From: Rotaria macrura
Lineage: Eukaryota; Rotifera; Eurotatoria; Philodinida; Philodinidae
Length of the DNA: 64,000 nucleotides
Direction: 5' to 3'
NCBI GenBank assembly: GCA_900239685.1
Contig: OENT01000901.1
Location: 1-64,000 of the forward strand
Each line of letters begins with the position of its first letter. The stretch's first letter is position 1. Made by a program: the position numbers and the translations under genes. This document shows positions 48,201 to 61,585 of the stretch, piece after piece. Below the pieces are notes generated by a model. That model ran no database searches, had not been told where the DNA came from, and saw only the letters and a list, made by a program, of their open reading frames with translations.

Positions 48201-51072
48201 TTCAATTACGATTGACGAGTAGAAAATACTAAGATTTTCAAAATTTTACTGATACTGTGATTCATTGAAGAAAATTTTGGAACTAACATCTACCGGTTTT
48301 CTTCGACATGTATGAGAAAATTCTGCTTATCCAAGCGCAAGTTTGTGCATAAAATATTTACATTCATGGCGTTAACTGTGAAATACTATTCGGAACACAA
48401 TTTTATGTGTGCTAATTTGAAGAGTGTAAACGATGTGTTTGTTTAGAAATGAAAGCAAACAAGAAAAATCACCTAATTTGTAGTAGGCAAGTTGCTTTTT
48501 GCTCGCTGTACTTCTCTCTCAGCTCTTCGTTCATGATCGATCTCGTAAATATTTGCATTGAAATCATGACACAATTTATCAGCGCATGGAAAATTATATT
48601 CCTCAATGAACGTTTTCAAAAGAAAAGTTTGTTAAAATAAAAATACGGACTATTTTTCCGCTTAGTTTTGTGCTTTACTAACTCAAGCAATAATGCCTTA
48701 GTGTATAAATTCTCTCTTTCTAACAGAAAATAAACTAATTTACTGGAAAAATAAATGAAAAATATTTCTAAAGTAAAATAATTCTCTATCAATGCATGAC
48801 GGAATTGATATGTTAAACTATGTCTGCGTTCGTCAGACTTAAGATAAAATGAAATTGTCTTGCTTAATCTACGCTATCCGTTGTATTTAATCATCGCGTG
48901 ATTATCGTTGAATGCGTGAACACATATTTTAACCATACTCACTCTTATCATCGATTGTTAAAAATGAATCTAAAGAGAAATAGCAAGCGTCTATTATTGA
49001 AAGTTTTAACAAAAAATTATTCACCGCGGGAATATGAAAGCTTGAATATAAATTTGAATTGCATCAATCAAACATAGATCAACTATCAAATAGAAGATTT
49101 TGTTCTGTGTTATAAAAATGACAAGAGTGAAATGAATGGAAAAGTTATATATTCTGAATGTAAAATGTAATTTTAAATAAAACGATGTGCGTGTCTTTTT
49201 ATGCAAAAGTCATTTGAAATAGTCGTTCATTTTCCTGAATTAACACATTCGAACATGACCAAGAGTATAATCGTTAAACGTTGCATGTACACATGTCTGC
49301 ACATATTTTACAAAAGAATTAAAACAAAAAGTAAATAATAATTAATAGAAGTAGAAAATTTCCTTTTGATTCTCATGGAAGGAAAAATATGAATGATACT
49401 TACACATGATAAAAGTCAAGTTAATCAAATATATGCAATGAGCGGTTCAGAATGATGCCAGTATAGAGTTTTTATTCGCAAAGTTCATTTTTATAGGCTA
49501 AATCTTTTTCTGATTAACCTTTCAAATTTATGAGAATAGATTTTGTATCTAATTCCATATTAAATTTAAAATAAAACATAATTTCAGAACATAATCGTAT
49601 CAACATTTGCATGACCTATTTTTCTAATTTATCAAGAGATAATTAAAAAAAAATATTTCTGCGGATTTCATGGAAGATAATAATCAAAATAAAGATATAA
49701 TCCATCAATATCTACTCTGACTCAGCGCTCATATTTATCATTGGAAGAACGACAGCCAGGTGTTGTTAATTGAAGTGATCCCTTCTTCTCGTTCCTGTTT
49801 ACTCAATTAGTGTAAAGGGCATATCTTGTATCTGTTCTATGATACAGAAAGTCTTCGTATGATCTAAATTGTTTTTGTCAATATTATTGTTTTCGAAAAA
49901 AAATATCTTTCAAAAGATTAGTTACGATATTTCATGACAGGTGAACGATTCGACCCGTGTTAAATGATACCAATCGATTGATCGTACAATGCTCGAATCG
50001 AGAAACAACGATGATAGCAAAGTAACTGTCAGAAAAAAATATTGATCATGTGATATTGATAAACGACGTATAGCCTAAGGGATGCAGCTTCGTACAAGCA
50101 TATGTTTGAAGAAACATAAAAACTCGTTGGTGTTTACTAATCTTCTCTTCTTTCTGTAGCTGTGCTGTATTTTTTATGTTATTCTTGCCATGTCTCTGTG
50201 ATGATGTAGGCATATAAATCGAGCGTTTATATAACGATGTTTTTTTTTGTTGTCTTTTACAGTCAGGAACTTTGTAGCAGTAATTTCTTTTGCTTTTCAT
50301 TCGAATAAGATTTAGATTAAAGTTATTTCTTAGTTTCATACGTGTATTAAAAATAAACCTTACTTTACTTTTCCTTTCATTGATAATAGGCTTAGATGTA
50401 CGGCTTGTTCGTTGTCTGATAGTATATGACATAAGTTTAGCGTAACTATGATGACGGTTCGATTTCGTCCGAAATAAAGCTGAACAGCCCTGACCGAAGA
50501 AAGACTTGAGATTTTCTGCTTCCTAATTGACTCTAAATGAATTTCTTTTAAGTAGTTTTAAGTAGATGAGTTTTGAAAGTAAATCGTTGCATAGTGTTTA
50601 TATTCGATTATTTGATTAGTACTTGTTTATATCGTCCATGTGATAGAAGGATATCATTATCAATTAGGATGAAGAAAGCTATTTTCAACGTCATGAAAGG
50701 TGTCGTTTGCCTATCTACAATTAACGAAAACATTGATCGTCGTTCGTCATCATATTGCGTAGCTTTGCATTATACATACATCGTCATACATATTACTGAT
50801 GGAAATACAACAAAGAAGAGCATATCAAAAGAGAAAATACTCCAGTCTACTCTCGTTGTTTTTCTCTCGTATTCTTTCTTAATACCGATAGCATGATTGT
50901 TTGATAAATGATATATCCCACACAATCAAACCAATACGATATGTTATCGTTAAGGTTATATTTATCGGAAGCTTTACTTGTTATTCTTTTTTAATTCTAC
51001 GTATAAATCCGATGGATTCTAATATTAAGCATTGTATTTTTAGAATATTGTATTTTACTTGCATTCATCAAT
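45267..51072. other. Gene-poor stretch of 5.8 kb
   Basis: No gene with recognisable features. The best isolated frame is minus 50046-50432 (128 codons, very basic, no motif), which could be a small lineage-specific protein but has no support beyond length. Plus frames at 50573-50896 and 50901-51137 lie directly upstream of the next gene and look like chance. Confidence 0.4.
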
Positions 51073-51982
51073 ATGTCATCAAGACGAAGCTACTCGAAAG
51101 AGTCTCGTTCACACTATTCTCGTTCATCATCGTATAGTAATGATCGATCAAGTAGTTCAACTCGTCGTCGTCCGTTGAGTTCTCTTTTAATGGAACGAGA
51201 TTTTTCGTCTCCATCACTTGCTGTTAATCTCAATGATGATAAAGACTTTTTTGAACGTCGCTCAAGAAAATTCTTCGATGATTTTGATCGCCGACTTCGC
51301 TGGCGTTATGATGATGATGATTTTTTTAATGAGCCATTTTTAAAATCTAACTTTGGAGACAGTTCATTTGGTTTCGAACGTATTGTTCCAATAAATGTTC
51401 GAAATAATCAAAGTTCAGTAATGACAACAACAGCACGAAGTATACCAGTTCAATATATACCATCAGCAAGTGATCGGCATGAAAAATTTTATAAAAAAAT
51501 TGAAAATAATACGAATTGGACATCGAATTCGTTTCAACGTAATAATGAAAGCTTGCAAAGTATGTTCTATTTATTTCATGTGTTGAATGTGTTTTTCTTA
51601 TGTAACGATTTCAGGACGGGAAAATCGCATTGCAACTGCTGATTGGCCACCGAAACCAGGTAAGTTTAGAATAGTAGAACAAGATGAACATTGATTTGAA
51701 TATTGGTTTTCTTCCACGAAACGAATTCTTATTTCTCAGCAGAGACTCCAACACGTAAACGAACGAGTATGACAATATTCGTTCGACCACCTCGTAGGTG
51801 TCTGTGTTAGCATGACATATTGTGAAAAGAAAATAATGATGCATGATCTCATCTTAATTTTATTTATATGTAAATAATATTTTAAATACTTTTTAGAAAT
51901 TCAATATTCAGATGTATCTTATCATCAAAGAACTACATCAACACCACATTATCCATCAGCGAACAGGGCAAATTATTATTAA
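51073..51982 (+). CDS. Uncharacterised Arg/Ser-rich protein
   Basis: Four exons: 51073-51559, 51615-51659, 51740-51793 and 51897-51982, all joined in phase 1, total 672 nt, 223 residues. Residues 1-33 are an RS-like region (RRSYSKESRSHYSRSSSYSN). An acidic and aromatic part follows with FFDDFDRRLRWRYDDDDFF around residues 67-85, then a basic, Tyr-rich tail ending NRANYY. No domain, membrane helix or signal peptide is recognised. The last donor (GTAGGT) is not ideal; reading on instead would end the protein at a TAG a few codons later, so the tail is less certain than the rest. RS-type sequence would fit an RNA-associated or cytoskeletal role, but this is only a guess. Confidence 0.65.
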
Positions 51983-53072
51983 AGAAAAACACTTATCTAG
52001 ATGCACTACTTTTTTTTTTCATCTTGTATGCTTTAGTATCTATTTCAAACTAACATATTGATTGAGGCTTTTTCTTTTCAATTTGCTTAATTATTTTGTA
52101 TTTTCACTCAAAGTATTTTTATGACTAATTATTTTTATTCAATTTTGACCAATTAGTTTTATATAAATATATTCATTTATTTATTTTGATTAAGGCTAAA
52201 TAAGAATAATGAAATAATTGTCGAAGTTTGTATTTATATTTGCCGTACGCAATTACTTTTTCAATTCTATTTTTTGATATTCATCGAACATGATAATTTG
52301 ATCATCAGGATAACTAAGAATTCGTAGCGTTTTTATATTATCTGTCTCCATCATACTTTCGATTACTATCGGGGGGTTATTTATTATCACCATGTCATTA
52401 CATTCAACTGTTTATCAATCTACATAATACTTTCCTTCTATTTTTTCGTTCTGTCTAGAAACGTATGCGATTACTAAAGTCATATTTGAAATTAAAACCA
52501 AGAAGAACTCACTCGAACGTTAAGAAAAGTCTTGATGTTTGATATCGTTGAGGTTTGTAATCGTTTTTATTTTATTTCAAATATGTCTGTGACTTCGGAA
52601 ACAGATTTGCTCAGCCAAACAAAAGTAGTTCGGATGCTGATGGTGAAGGAACTCTTAAACTTAAGAAATATTATTTCCGAAATAACTCGTTTTCTTCTTA
52701 GGAATAAAAAAGAGAAATATAGTTGCATTGAATATTAAAAAAATGAGCTGAAAAAGCGATAGGTTGGTGACAAACATTTTGCATACGATATGAGTAACGA
52801 CAAATGAGGAGAGGTGGCGTTGGTCGACGGAATGAATAATTTTAGTCGAAAATTAATTGTGTATAAATTCATGAAATAATTTCTTTCCCTTATGAAATAA
52901 CCTGAAAATAATATTTCTTTTAAAAACCAATATTAAAATTCCCTCAACTTTATTCAACAAAGATGAGTCATAAATTCCAATACATGTGTTACCGTGAGTC
53001 ATAAAAGACAGCGAAGAAAATTCTTGTTGCACTAATAGTGATTGTTATCTAACATCGAAGAAAAAAAAAGTG
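51983..53072. other. Intergenic stretch before USP22
   Basis: No gene recognised. AT-rich. It should contain the 3' end of the Arg/Ser-rich gene and the USP22 promoter. Confidence 0.5.
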
Positions 53073-56000
53073 ATGATTGAATTGTCTTCAGCTACAACGT
53101 CATCATCATTTTCACAAATGGGATTAGTTTCATCACCAACGCGTTCAGTTTGTTCAACTACAAATTCTTCAAATAGTCCAACGGTCGTCGTACCAGCACG
53201 TGTACATAAATTTTCTTGTCCAGAAATCGAGAAGCTTAAACAAAAATATCGTATACAACATACAAGTTGTTTTACACACTTGCAAAGCCTTCTTAATAAA
53301 AATCGAGTATGATCATCTTCATCCCCATGTTGCCATGTATTTGAAAGACAAACCTTTTGAAAATTTAGATAGCCAAATGTCGTGAATGTGGCTTAGATGA
53401 ACAATGTCGTATATGTTTAGAATGCTCATTGTGTTTATGCCGTCAACATGCTCAACATCATGCTCGTTTATGCTCCCATCCACTCTCTATTGATATAAAA
53501 CGTCTTTTCGTTCATTGCTACATATGCGGTGACGTTCAATATGATTCAGTTTTTGAACGTGCACGGCGAAAAATTATTTTACTTCAACAAAATCCACCGA
53601 ATGTCTCACCTTCGTCGTCCATCATTGGAGGTAACATCATTTAAATAAGATAAGAAAGAAATTATTGATTCTCGTATTTTTCTCTTGTGACAGGTATTTG
53701 TGGACTTCTTAATCTCGGTAATACCTGTTTTATGAATAGTGTTTTACAAGCTTTCGTTCATGCTCCTGGTAAGTATATCAGTGATCATTGTCATAGTTAA
53801 TTTCCATTTGACAATAGTTCTTCGTGATTGTTTTCTGTCGGAAAAACAACATCATTGTGAATCGAAAGATACGAATCATACATTTAATAATTGTATTATG
53901 TGTCAATTGCGTCGATTGTATCACCATGTAAGCTTATTTAAGAATCAGAAGATCGTTTATTTTTATAAGAATGTTCGACAACAGGTTCATCAAGGACAAA
54001 CGACAAATGAACCGTTTGTTCCATCACAATTACTTTATTTGATATGGACACACGAAAATCATTTAGCCGGTTTCGAAGAACAAGATGCTCAAGAATTACT
54101 CATGGCTTTATTTAATATAATACATTCACAAAATTCAAATGACAACAGTAAGAAAGAGAACTATTTGATTTCTTCTTCGTTCATATTATAAATTGTTTTC
54201 ATTTTTAGCGAACGATGAAAAGTCATGTTCTTGTATTATCGATCGATTTTTTAAAGGTGCTCTTCAATCTGAAATAACATGTTCTCAATGTGGGTAAGTT
54301 TCATTTGTTTTTTATACTCAATTCAATGAAATCTCTCATTCGGAATTAATATTTTAAAGAAACATCATTGTTTTCGAAAGCGATTGTATTCATTAGAAAG
54401 TCTCTTGGAAACTTATGAAAGACACGATCATCAAATATGAGACTAGTTTAAGATAGTTATAGAAAATCTGTTGAAATCAGATTTTTCTCATAAATGCTAG
54501 GACCTTAGAACGCTAGAAAATATCTAGGGTTTGTTCACATCTTCTATCGCTTTCCTTGTAGCTCAATGCAAAGGGTATTATGAGAACTTCAAGAAAAATC
54601 TTTTCTATCGTCGAGGGTTCTTGAGAATCTTATAGTTCATGGAAATTCTCTCTTTGTTCTCATTCAAATACTACTGGCACGATCTAGATCCAGAGAGATA
54701 TATTCGACTAAGTATTACTTAAATCGAGCGATAATTATTAAAGGCACTACTTCGATTGATGTTATTATCTTTCAAATCCATCAACACAGGAACAAATAAA
54801 GAACATTTATTCTAGATGACATTTACGTTACATGACAAGGATAATTAGATCCTTTTTATGACCGAAAGTTTAGGTCGAAGGGGGAATATTCTATCTCAGA
54901 TGTTGTCCTATTGACGACGTCAGAAACCTCTCAAATCGGTATAAAAGAACACACTACTCTTGACTTCGTGCCCCTTGTTTTAGAAATCTATGACAAAGAA
55001 CTTCTTATCTCAAGAGATTGTCTCGTCAATTAAAAGAGAAGGATTCATTTCTTTACATAGAGTTTTATAAAGGAAATATTATTTGAAGAGGAAAAGTTTT
55101 CTTTGGTTGAATTTGACTTTAAAAATCTGTTTTCCAAGAAAACAGTTTCTATCTCTAATATTTGTTAATGAACTTTGTCATTTCTTCTTTTCAACATAGA
55201 TCTGTTTCGACAAAGAATGATCTTGTTCGAGATATATCTCTTCAACTACCACTTTCATCATCAAATGGTATGTAACAATTAGCTTACATTTGGATTCCAA
55301 TAAAGTTTTCATTGTGAATATTCATCCGTGTAGTTTACTTTCTACTACTCCTCTTCAAAAAGTCAATTGTTATTTCATTGTAACTAAACAAACAGATCTA
55401 TCAATCGTTGCTAAATAGTACAATCTAATCATTGTTTTCTCTATAAAATCTATGATAAATAAAAATTTACCATGACTTCAGTTAAAAGCTCAAATATCTC
55501 TTGCGGGCTCCACTTGTTTAGTCAATGAGGTGAACATGTTTTCAAGTATTAGACAAAAACAAACACAAACTCTTTTCAACTTTAAAACGAAGCGGATGAT
55601 CTTGCTGACTTTCGTTTCTTCATAACTGACACGATGTATTTTTCGTTAACTTAAATAACAACAGCATTCATTTTGAAGATAATCTAATTCTGTAAGATGC
55701 CTATATTTACAAGAATGTCCTTGGAGTACATCTCTCGTTTCGCAGTCGAATCAAACTATTCTCGTTAGAAAAAAGTCGATTTCGCTAGTCATGGTTATTT
55801 CATTGTTATGATGCAATATTCTATTTGCAGATGAATCATTTCCATCATCGTCGTTTTCTCTAGAAAACTGTTTATGGAGGTATGATCAAATACTGATGAA
55901 TTTCGATAGAAGATAATTTCAATTTTTGTATTTAAAATAAAGATTCACACATTCCGAAACATTAAGTAATTTTTACTGTGATATATGTCAAATGTCAATG

Positions 56001-56578
56001 ACAGCCAATATAAAACTAACAATATCTCAAGCACCGATTGTTGCTTGTTTTCACCTTAAAGTATGAAATTTTCAATATCTTTCACTCGGATGTTAATCTT
56101 GATTTTTCTTCGTAGCGTTTTCAATATGTAAAAAAATCTCGATCGAAAATGCGTAAAAAAATCTCAGCACATATATCATTTCCTGATGAACTTGATTTAA
56201 CACCATACATGACAATGACAAATTCAACCAAAGAAAATAATAAATACGATTTATTTGCTGTTATCAGTCATTTTGGTTCATCTGTTGAAACAGGACACTA
56301 TATGTGTTATGTTAAACTTCAATTACAAAATCGATGGTGAATATAAAAAGAATACCAATGACGTGAACTTCATTTAGGATGAATAATTCTATTTGTTGTT
56401 TAGGTTTCGATGTGATGACCATTGCGTATGTGAAGTATCGGCAGAAGAAGTATTCAAAAGTGAATGGTTTGTTAAAAAAAAAATATAAAAATGTTTTCAC
56501 AAGAATTTCTTTTTATTTCTTTTTTGTTTTAGTTATCTTCTGTTCTACCAACGTATCATGGTGAATCCAACGAGTTAA
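53073..56578 (+). CDS. USP22: Ubiquitin carboxyl-terminal hydrolase 22 (SAGA deubiquitinase, yeast Ubp8 counterpart)
   Basis: Twelve exons: 53073-53306, 53369-53630, 53694-53768, 53818-53927, 53985-54147, 54209-54293, 55200-55267, 55831-55879, 55943-56060, 56116-56336, 56404-56466, 56533-56578. They total 1494 nt, 497 residues; human USP22 has about 525. An N-terminal Cys/His-rich ZnF-UBP domain (about 50-150) carries the SAGA-binding zinc finger. The peptidase domain begins GLLNLGNTCFMN, with catalytic Cys177. The QQD-type motif EEQDAQELL, the finger cysteines CSQCG and CDIC, the His box VETGHYMCYV (His449) and RWFRCDDH (Asp466/467) follow. The protein ends after YLLFYQ. All active-site residues are present. 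The family removes ubiquitin from histone H2B and other targets in the nucleus. EIF1AD starts 285 bp downstream on the same strand. Confidence 0.93.
54294..55199 (+). other. Large intron of USP22
   Basis: 906 bp, against 44-72 bp for most introns of this gene; intron 55268-55830 (563 bp) is the other large one. No reading frame or terminal repeats were recognised, so I cannot say whether an element caused the expansion. Confidence 0.6.
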
Positions 56579-56786
56579 TTTCACTTTTCTTTTGTCTTGT
56601 ACTCTTGATTTCTCTTTTTCTCTGAATTTGTTGGTCATGTGTTCTCTGTTCGGTTTTGTTGTGTCTTCTTCTTTTCTTTTTCGATAAGTCTTTCTCGTTT
56701 TTTTTTCTTTTTGACGATCAGATGAATTTCGCTCAGCAACAATGCAGAGAAAAAAACTTATATGAAATGTTTGTGTGCATGTGTGC

Positions 56787-56820
56787 ATATATATATATAA
56801 ATACATATATAAATATATAT
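56787..56820. repeat. AT/TA microsatellite
   Basis: Alternating AT/TA with AAATA interruptions, in the short gap between USP22 and EIF1AD, just upstream of the EIF1AD start. A TATA-rich promoter function is possible but unproven. Confidence 0.6.
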
Positions 56821-56863
56821 TTCTCTTCAGATTAATGAAATATACAGGTCGATATCAGAAAAC

Positions 56864-59800
56864 ATGTCTGCCATTACAAAAAAGAAACACGTCGTAAACG
56901 AAGCACTTCAACGTTATGAATTACCTGATGACAAACATTATATTGTTAAGGTAAAAGACAGGACAACAATTCTCGTTTGCAATCTAAATTCGATATAATA
57001 ACAAGCTGTATCGATTGTGATTCGTAGAATTTTAAACACGAAATTTTGTTGTCTTGGTTATTTTTTCCTGACTCATTAATTTTAGATAAATCACCCTATT
57101 TCTAATACGAATTCGAAGTTAAATATGGAATAAAATTTCAACGTTGCAATAAAAACATATCACTATGTTACTTGGCACTGTTTTGAATGATGATTTCTAA
57201 TGTAAATTAATTTCTATTCAGCAGACCCTAAAAGATACTTGATCATTGTAGATTGAGTTTCAAGTTCGAGTCAACATCTTCGTTATACTTTTCTCGAATA
57301 GAATTTTCTGCATTATTATAAACAACATACTTTTAATTGCATCCGAGTTGATCAACGTTATATGCTGCGGAAATATTACCTTTGTTTATGAATCTTTTAA
57401 CTCTTTGGTGCTTTGTTTTTTCTTTCGCTGAATCGAAATTCTACTGATAATGTGATATAGCCGATCGGACAAATACACTTCAATATAGTTATTGATGAAA
57501 GTGAAAAACAAAATAGAATGATCAGCTAATAATGAAGCATGGCGCCAACAAAGTCATTTCTGGTTTTGATTACGCAACTTGAAACTTGTAGTAAATCTGT
57601 CATGAAAACAATTTTCTATCAATATTATCCTACTAAAGTGAGCATCATCGTCATCTACGAAATTTCTTTAGAAGGGTTCATCAGGCAATTGCCAAACTTT
57701 GAGTTTGTATTTATTTTATTGAATTGAACAAGATTTAAAGTAGATTATAACAATAGTAACGATCACTTGCAAACGATATTGAGTCATAATCAAGTCTTTT
57801 ATACGTATGACTACATATTATTTGAAATAGAAGAGAAACAGTTGTTCTTATTCCACAAATTGTATTCGAGTAATTTTATCAAGTAATAGTTTCTTATTGC
57901 AATGTGAAATAGGAAACATTCAGCATAGTGTCTAGTGTTTGAATATAAAACTTACAACGCCACGTAGAGACGGAGGTGATTTTACATGACAGATCTGTAA
58001 AATTAGAGTGGCATAATTGATTTCGTTTTTCAAGATTTATATGCTAATTAACTCACTGGACAACTGATCACATTGATGATTGCTAGACATTGATGATTGA
58101 TGTACTAACTATTTTTCAAAGTGCGGATTAATTATTTTTAGAAAAATAGAGTCTTCTTCTCTACTGATATTATCATAGGAGATTATTCGAACTAATCAAG
58201 AAATCTCCTAATTTCAAAAGAAAAACGTTGTCAGGTAGCACGTGGATGGAAAAACGAAATTCTTTTGATTGTTTTCTAAACACGATGATTCATTTGACTG
58301 AGAAGCAGTTTTAATTGAAATTGTTTCTGTAATGATATCCTTCCTAGATTAGCACAATGTACAGTTCTACTGTTGCGAGTTGCGAGTATTACTACTAATG
58401 ATTAGGATTATCTTATCAACCTAGTAAATCAGCTTCGAAGTCATCTTCTGTCATGATACAACATTGGAACAACGTGTCTTTTTAAGAAAGAAACATTCCA
58501 CTTTATGGAAATTCGAGAATTAGATATTTTACCTATGCTAAAATTACACAATCACCGGAATCTCATGAATTTTCTAATGAAACTCAATGTTTCTTTCTCG
58601 AAATACCACATGTTTGAAAATAATGTCGAGCTTGAGAATGTCCTGTGTGAAATGCGACTAGTGTCTTTTGATATATTCAATAACTAGACAAAAGCACATT
58701 CGTTTCGTTTAAGAATCATGGGAATTTCAAGTGCGTTGAATTTCATATGAATATGTACTTCTTACGTTCTCTCTAGAAATTATAATGTTCCTTCGATGTG
58801 AATGAACTTCGGTGACGTTGATAGAGAAACCGATTGTTTCTTTTTTGTTTACACACTATGAGCGTACTAATGCTCCATAATATTGACTTTGACGGTTCAT
58901 TTCGCTTCATGTAGACAAATAAAACCTATCCGACTTCTAAGAATTGATTCACTTAGTTGTTAAGGAAAAAAATCTCTTGTTACTAGGAAATTCGACTGAG
59001 GACACCTTGTAGCTATATTAACGATCAAAAGCTAATAATCGAAAAAAATGAATTTTCATGCTCGATATGATAAGGTCAAGAATTTCTTAAAACCATTTTT
59101 GTAACAAGTATTGAGGATAAATTCGGGAATTCATTAAGAACAAAATTAGAGCCCGCAAATGGAAAGATTTTAGCCTATGGGAGTTTCATGAATTCTATAT
59201 TAACAGAGAAGAGTAATATTTACTCATAGTGGAAATTAAGTTGCTAGGGAAGTTCTTAAGGGGTTTAATATATAACTCGGGATTCTCTTCTTATAAACAT
59301 GTTTACCAGGGATTTAAAAGCGGGCCTTATTTTGTATCCAAGCTACTTGATTACATCTATTGCAATTGTCTTCAGACAAATCACTTGAAATCTATTACTT
59401 CTTTAGATAATTGCTCCACGTGGAAATAATTTACATGAAGTAATAACACCAAGTGGAACGACATTTCTTGTTAGTATGCCAACAAAGTTTCGTCAAACAA
59501 TATTTATTAAGCGAGGCAAGATTCTGTTTTTGCTTGATTTTCTCTCTGAAATAAAATTTCTTTCATTTAGGTGATTATGTACTCGTCGAAGATATTGAAG
59601 AAGGTGATAAAGTAAAAGCAGAAATCGTGCAAATTTTATTTAAACAAAATATTAAATATATTCAATCACAAAATTGTTGGTAAGTCAGCAATGAAAGAAA
59701 ATATTGATATCATAGTGAAGTCTTTATTTAGGCCAAAGGAATTTCAAGACGTTGGAGAATTGGATGTGAAAGAGGGAACATCAAAAGATGATATGATGCC

Positions 59801-59876
59801 ACCATCGGAGAGCGACGAGGAAGAAGAAGAAGAAGAAGCACCAGTAAATTCGTCGGAAACCAATCCTACTGACTGA
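56864..59876 (+). CDS. EIF1AD: EIF1A-domain protein (EIF1AD), S1-like RNA-binding fold
   Basis: Four exons: 56864-56950, 59407-59515, 59571-59679 and 59732-59876, total 450 nt, 149 residues. The order of segments follows the animal family closely: KKKHVVNEAL at the start, then PRGNNLHEV, FLVSMPTKFRQTIFIKRGDY and DIEEGDKVKAEI across the eIF1A-like OB fold, and a Trp-Pro join (NCWPKEF). An acidic tail with seven consecutive Glu closes it. The human protein is about 165 residues. EIF1AD resembles translation factor eIF1A, binds RNA and is nuclear in animals. Intron 1 is unusually long (2456 bp). Intron 2 begins with GC (GCAAGA) instead of GT and ends in AG, and the flanking conserved residues leave no alternative. 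Start is the first ATG of exon 1. Confidence 0.92.
56951..59406 (+). other. 2.46-kb intron 1 of EIF1AD
   Basis: No second gene is recognised inside. Short plus-strand frames at 57539-57727 and 58505-58687 are not supported by motifs or splice sites. Confidence 0.55.
59516..59570 (+). other. GC-AG intron in EIF1AD
   Basis: A 55-base intron with donor GCAAGA and acceptor TTTCATTTAG. It splits the Gly codon of the conserved KRGDY segment in phase 1. Every other intron modelled in the window starts with GT. Confidence 0.85.
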
Positions 59877-61020
59877 TTATTGTTTTTTTTTTTTTATTGT
59901 TTTGCGTTACAGTTTTCACTAAACGGAAAAACATTTTTTTATTTTATTTTTCATTGTCACCAATTAATTTACTAACAAATGAAATAGCAGATGATGAAAT
60001 TATCCAATCGAATTTTTAGTATAGTTCGAACGACACAAGGCAAAACATAAGAACACAAAAATCAATAACATCACCTATTGTACGACGTAAACACACTGCA
60101 GAAGTTTGAGTACCACTAAGAAAATGACGTAATACTTAGCAACAATTCTTTTCCGATGTACTCATACAATTCTAGAGAGTAAAAGCAAATGACGACAATC
60201 AGCACAAGACGAGAATAAGAAACAAAAGTTAAAAACAGAAAAAGACCTCTCAAAAACTCATTGTTCAAACGACAACAGCGGATTCACTGGTGGATCGGAT
60301 TTCGACTTCAATTTGATGAAATAAAAAATTAACATGTAAAACTAGACTAAGAGCTGTTAAAGACGAATGTCTCAAACTCGATTCGTAGACAAATACAAGT
60401 CGATGTACATCAAACTGTTTGTTTTGATATGAAGATTATACAAATCTATGCCTGAGTAGAGAACTAACATTAAGAGGCTATGTGTATAAATATTGGATTC
60501 ATTTCCAAAAGCATTTAGATGAATCACCTGAGGCTGATTCATATAGACAAACATGGACAGCATTTTAAATACCAACAGACCCGGCAAAAACAAACTATAG
60601 GAGTATGGGTCTCAGGAAAAATAACAAATTTGCAAACAGACTTTATAGGAGAGCTCACCATAGATAATCTAAAATTCATCTCATTCATGAATGCACAAAA
60701 AAAGCCTATTTTTGTTTGTTCAAAACCACCTCTTCCCCACTCGAACACTTTGTTTTAAAATACTTTCCTGACGTGTCATCATAACTTCCTTCTTTCTTAT
60801 TCTCCTTCATCCTTTTTTATGTTGTGAAAAACGGTGATGTTCTAAGTGTTAAGCCAACAGTGGGGAAAATGAAATATATGTATTAATAAAAAAAAGTCGA
60901 TCTACGCCAAGCATAAATCACTCACACCATCAATATGATGCATGTTGAAGACAAAAGTTTCTAGACACGATTTTCATTTTAAAATGACTGTTTTTACTGA
61001 AATCTATGTAGATATTAATT
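59877..61020. other. Downstream flank of EIF1AD
   Basis: No gene recognised. A T-run follows the stop codon. AATAAA at 60320-60325 is a possible but distant polyadenylation site. Overlapping short frames at 60519-60758 on both strands are not convincing. Confidence 0.45.
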
Positions 61021-61094
61021 AATATTATTTCAAGATACACTAGATGAAGCCTCATTAATTTCGGATTCGGTAAAACTTAGGGTTACATGAATTT

Positions 61095-61365
61095 CGACCC
61101 TGTCCGAAAGTGACCTCATGTTCTCAAAAAAAATTTATATTTTTAATTACTTGCTGAATATCGTGGTGCTGAGCACTACGACGTACCGCTCAGCACATCA
61201 GTATTAAGCAATACATTTAAAAACCTGAAGTTTTTAATTAATTCCTAACTATGCTAGTGGTGAGCATAACGCTGTCCTACTCATCAGTACGATATTCAGC
61301 AATTAATGAATAAAATAAAATTTCTTTTTGGGAACATGAGATAACTTTCTGACGAGGCCGAACTT
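61095..61365. repeat. Nested imperfect palindrome
   Basis: An outer inverted repeat pairs about 61095-61165 with 61285-61365 (shared core TTGCTGAATATCGT and CTCATGTTC). Within it, 61151-61174 also pairs with 61188-61211 (TGCTGAGC against GCTCAGCA). The same motif therefore occurs several times in alternating orientation. No coding capacity. A foldback or MITE-like element is likely; outer similarity may extend to about 61065 and 61385. Confidence 0.6.
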
Positions 61366-61585
61366 TGGGTTTCTCAAAACTTACTGGGTGAGGAGAATGT
61401 CCATCTTAGAATTTCTCACGCTGAACTATAGACCACTCGAGGAAATCAAGATTTTAATAAGTTTCCATCAACTCAACAGTTGTCGATATTGTGAAGAAAT
61501 CAGATTTTTCATACGGGATCTTTGATTATTTTACAACTCCAGCATTGCCATTAGATTACTCTTTTGCTGAGATGAGTTTTAGTAA

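Noticed and set aside
50046..50432. 128-codon basic minus frame
   Set aside because: No domain, no good splice sites, no neighbour context. Mentioned in the flank entry but not called.
56513..56806. 97-codon minus frame rich in Lys and Glu
   Set aside because: It overlaps the last USP22 exon antisense and the T-rich 3' flank, so it is an effect of composition.
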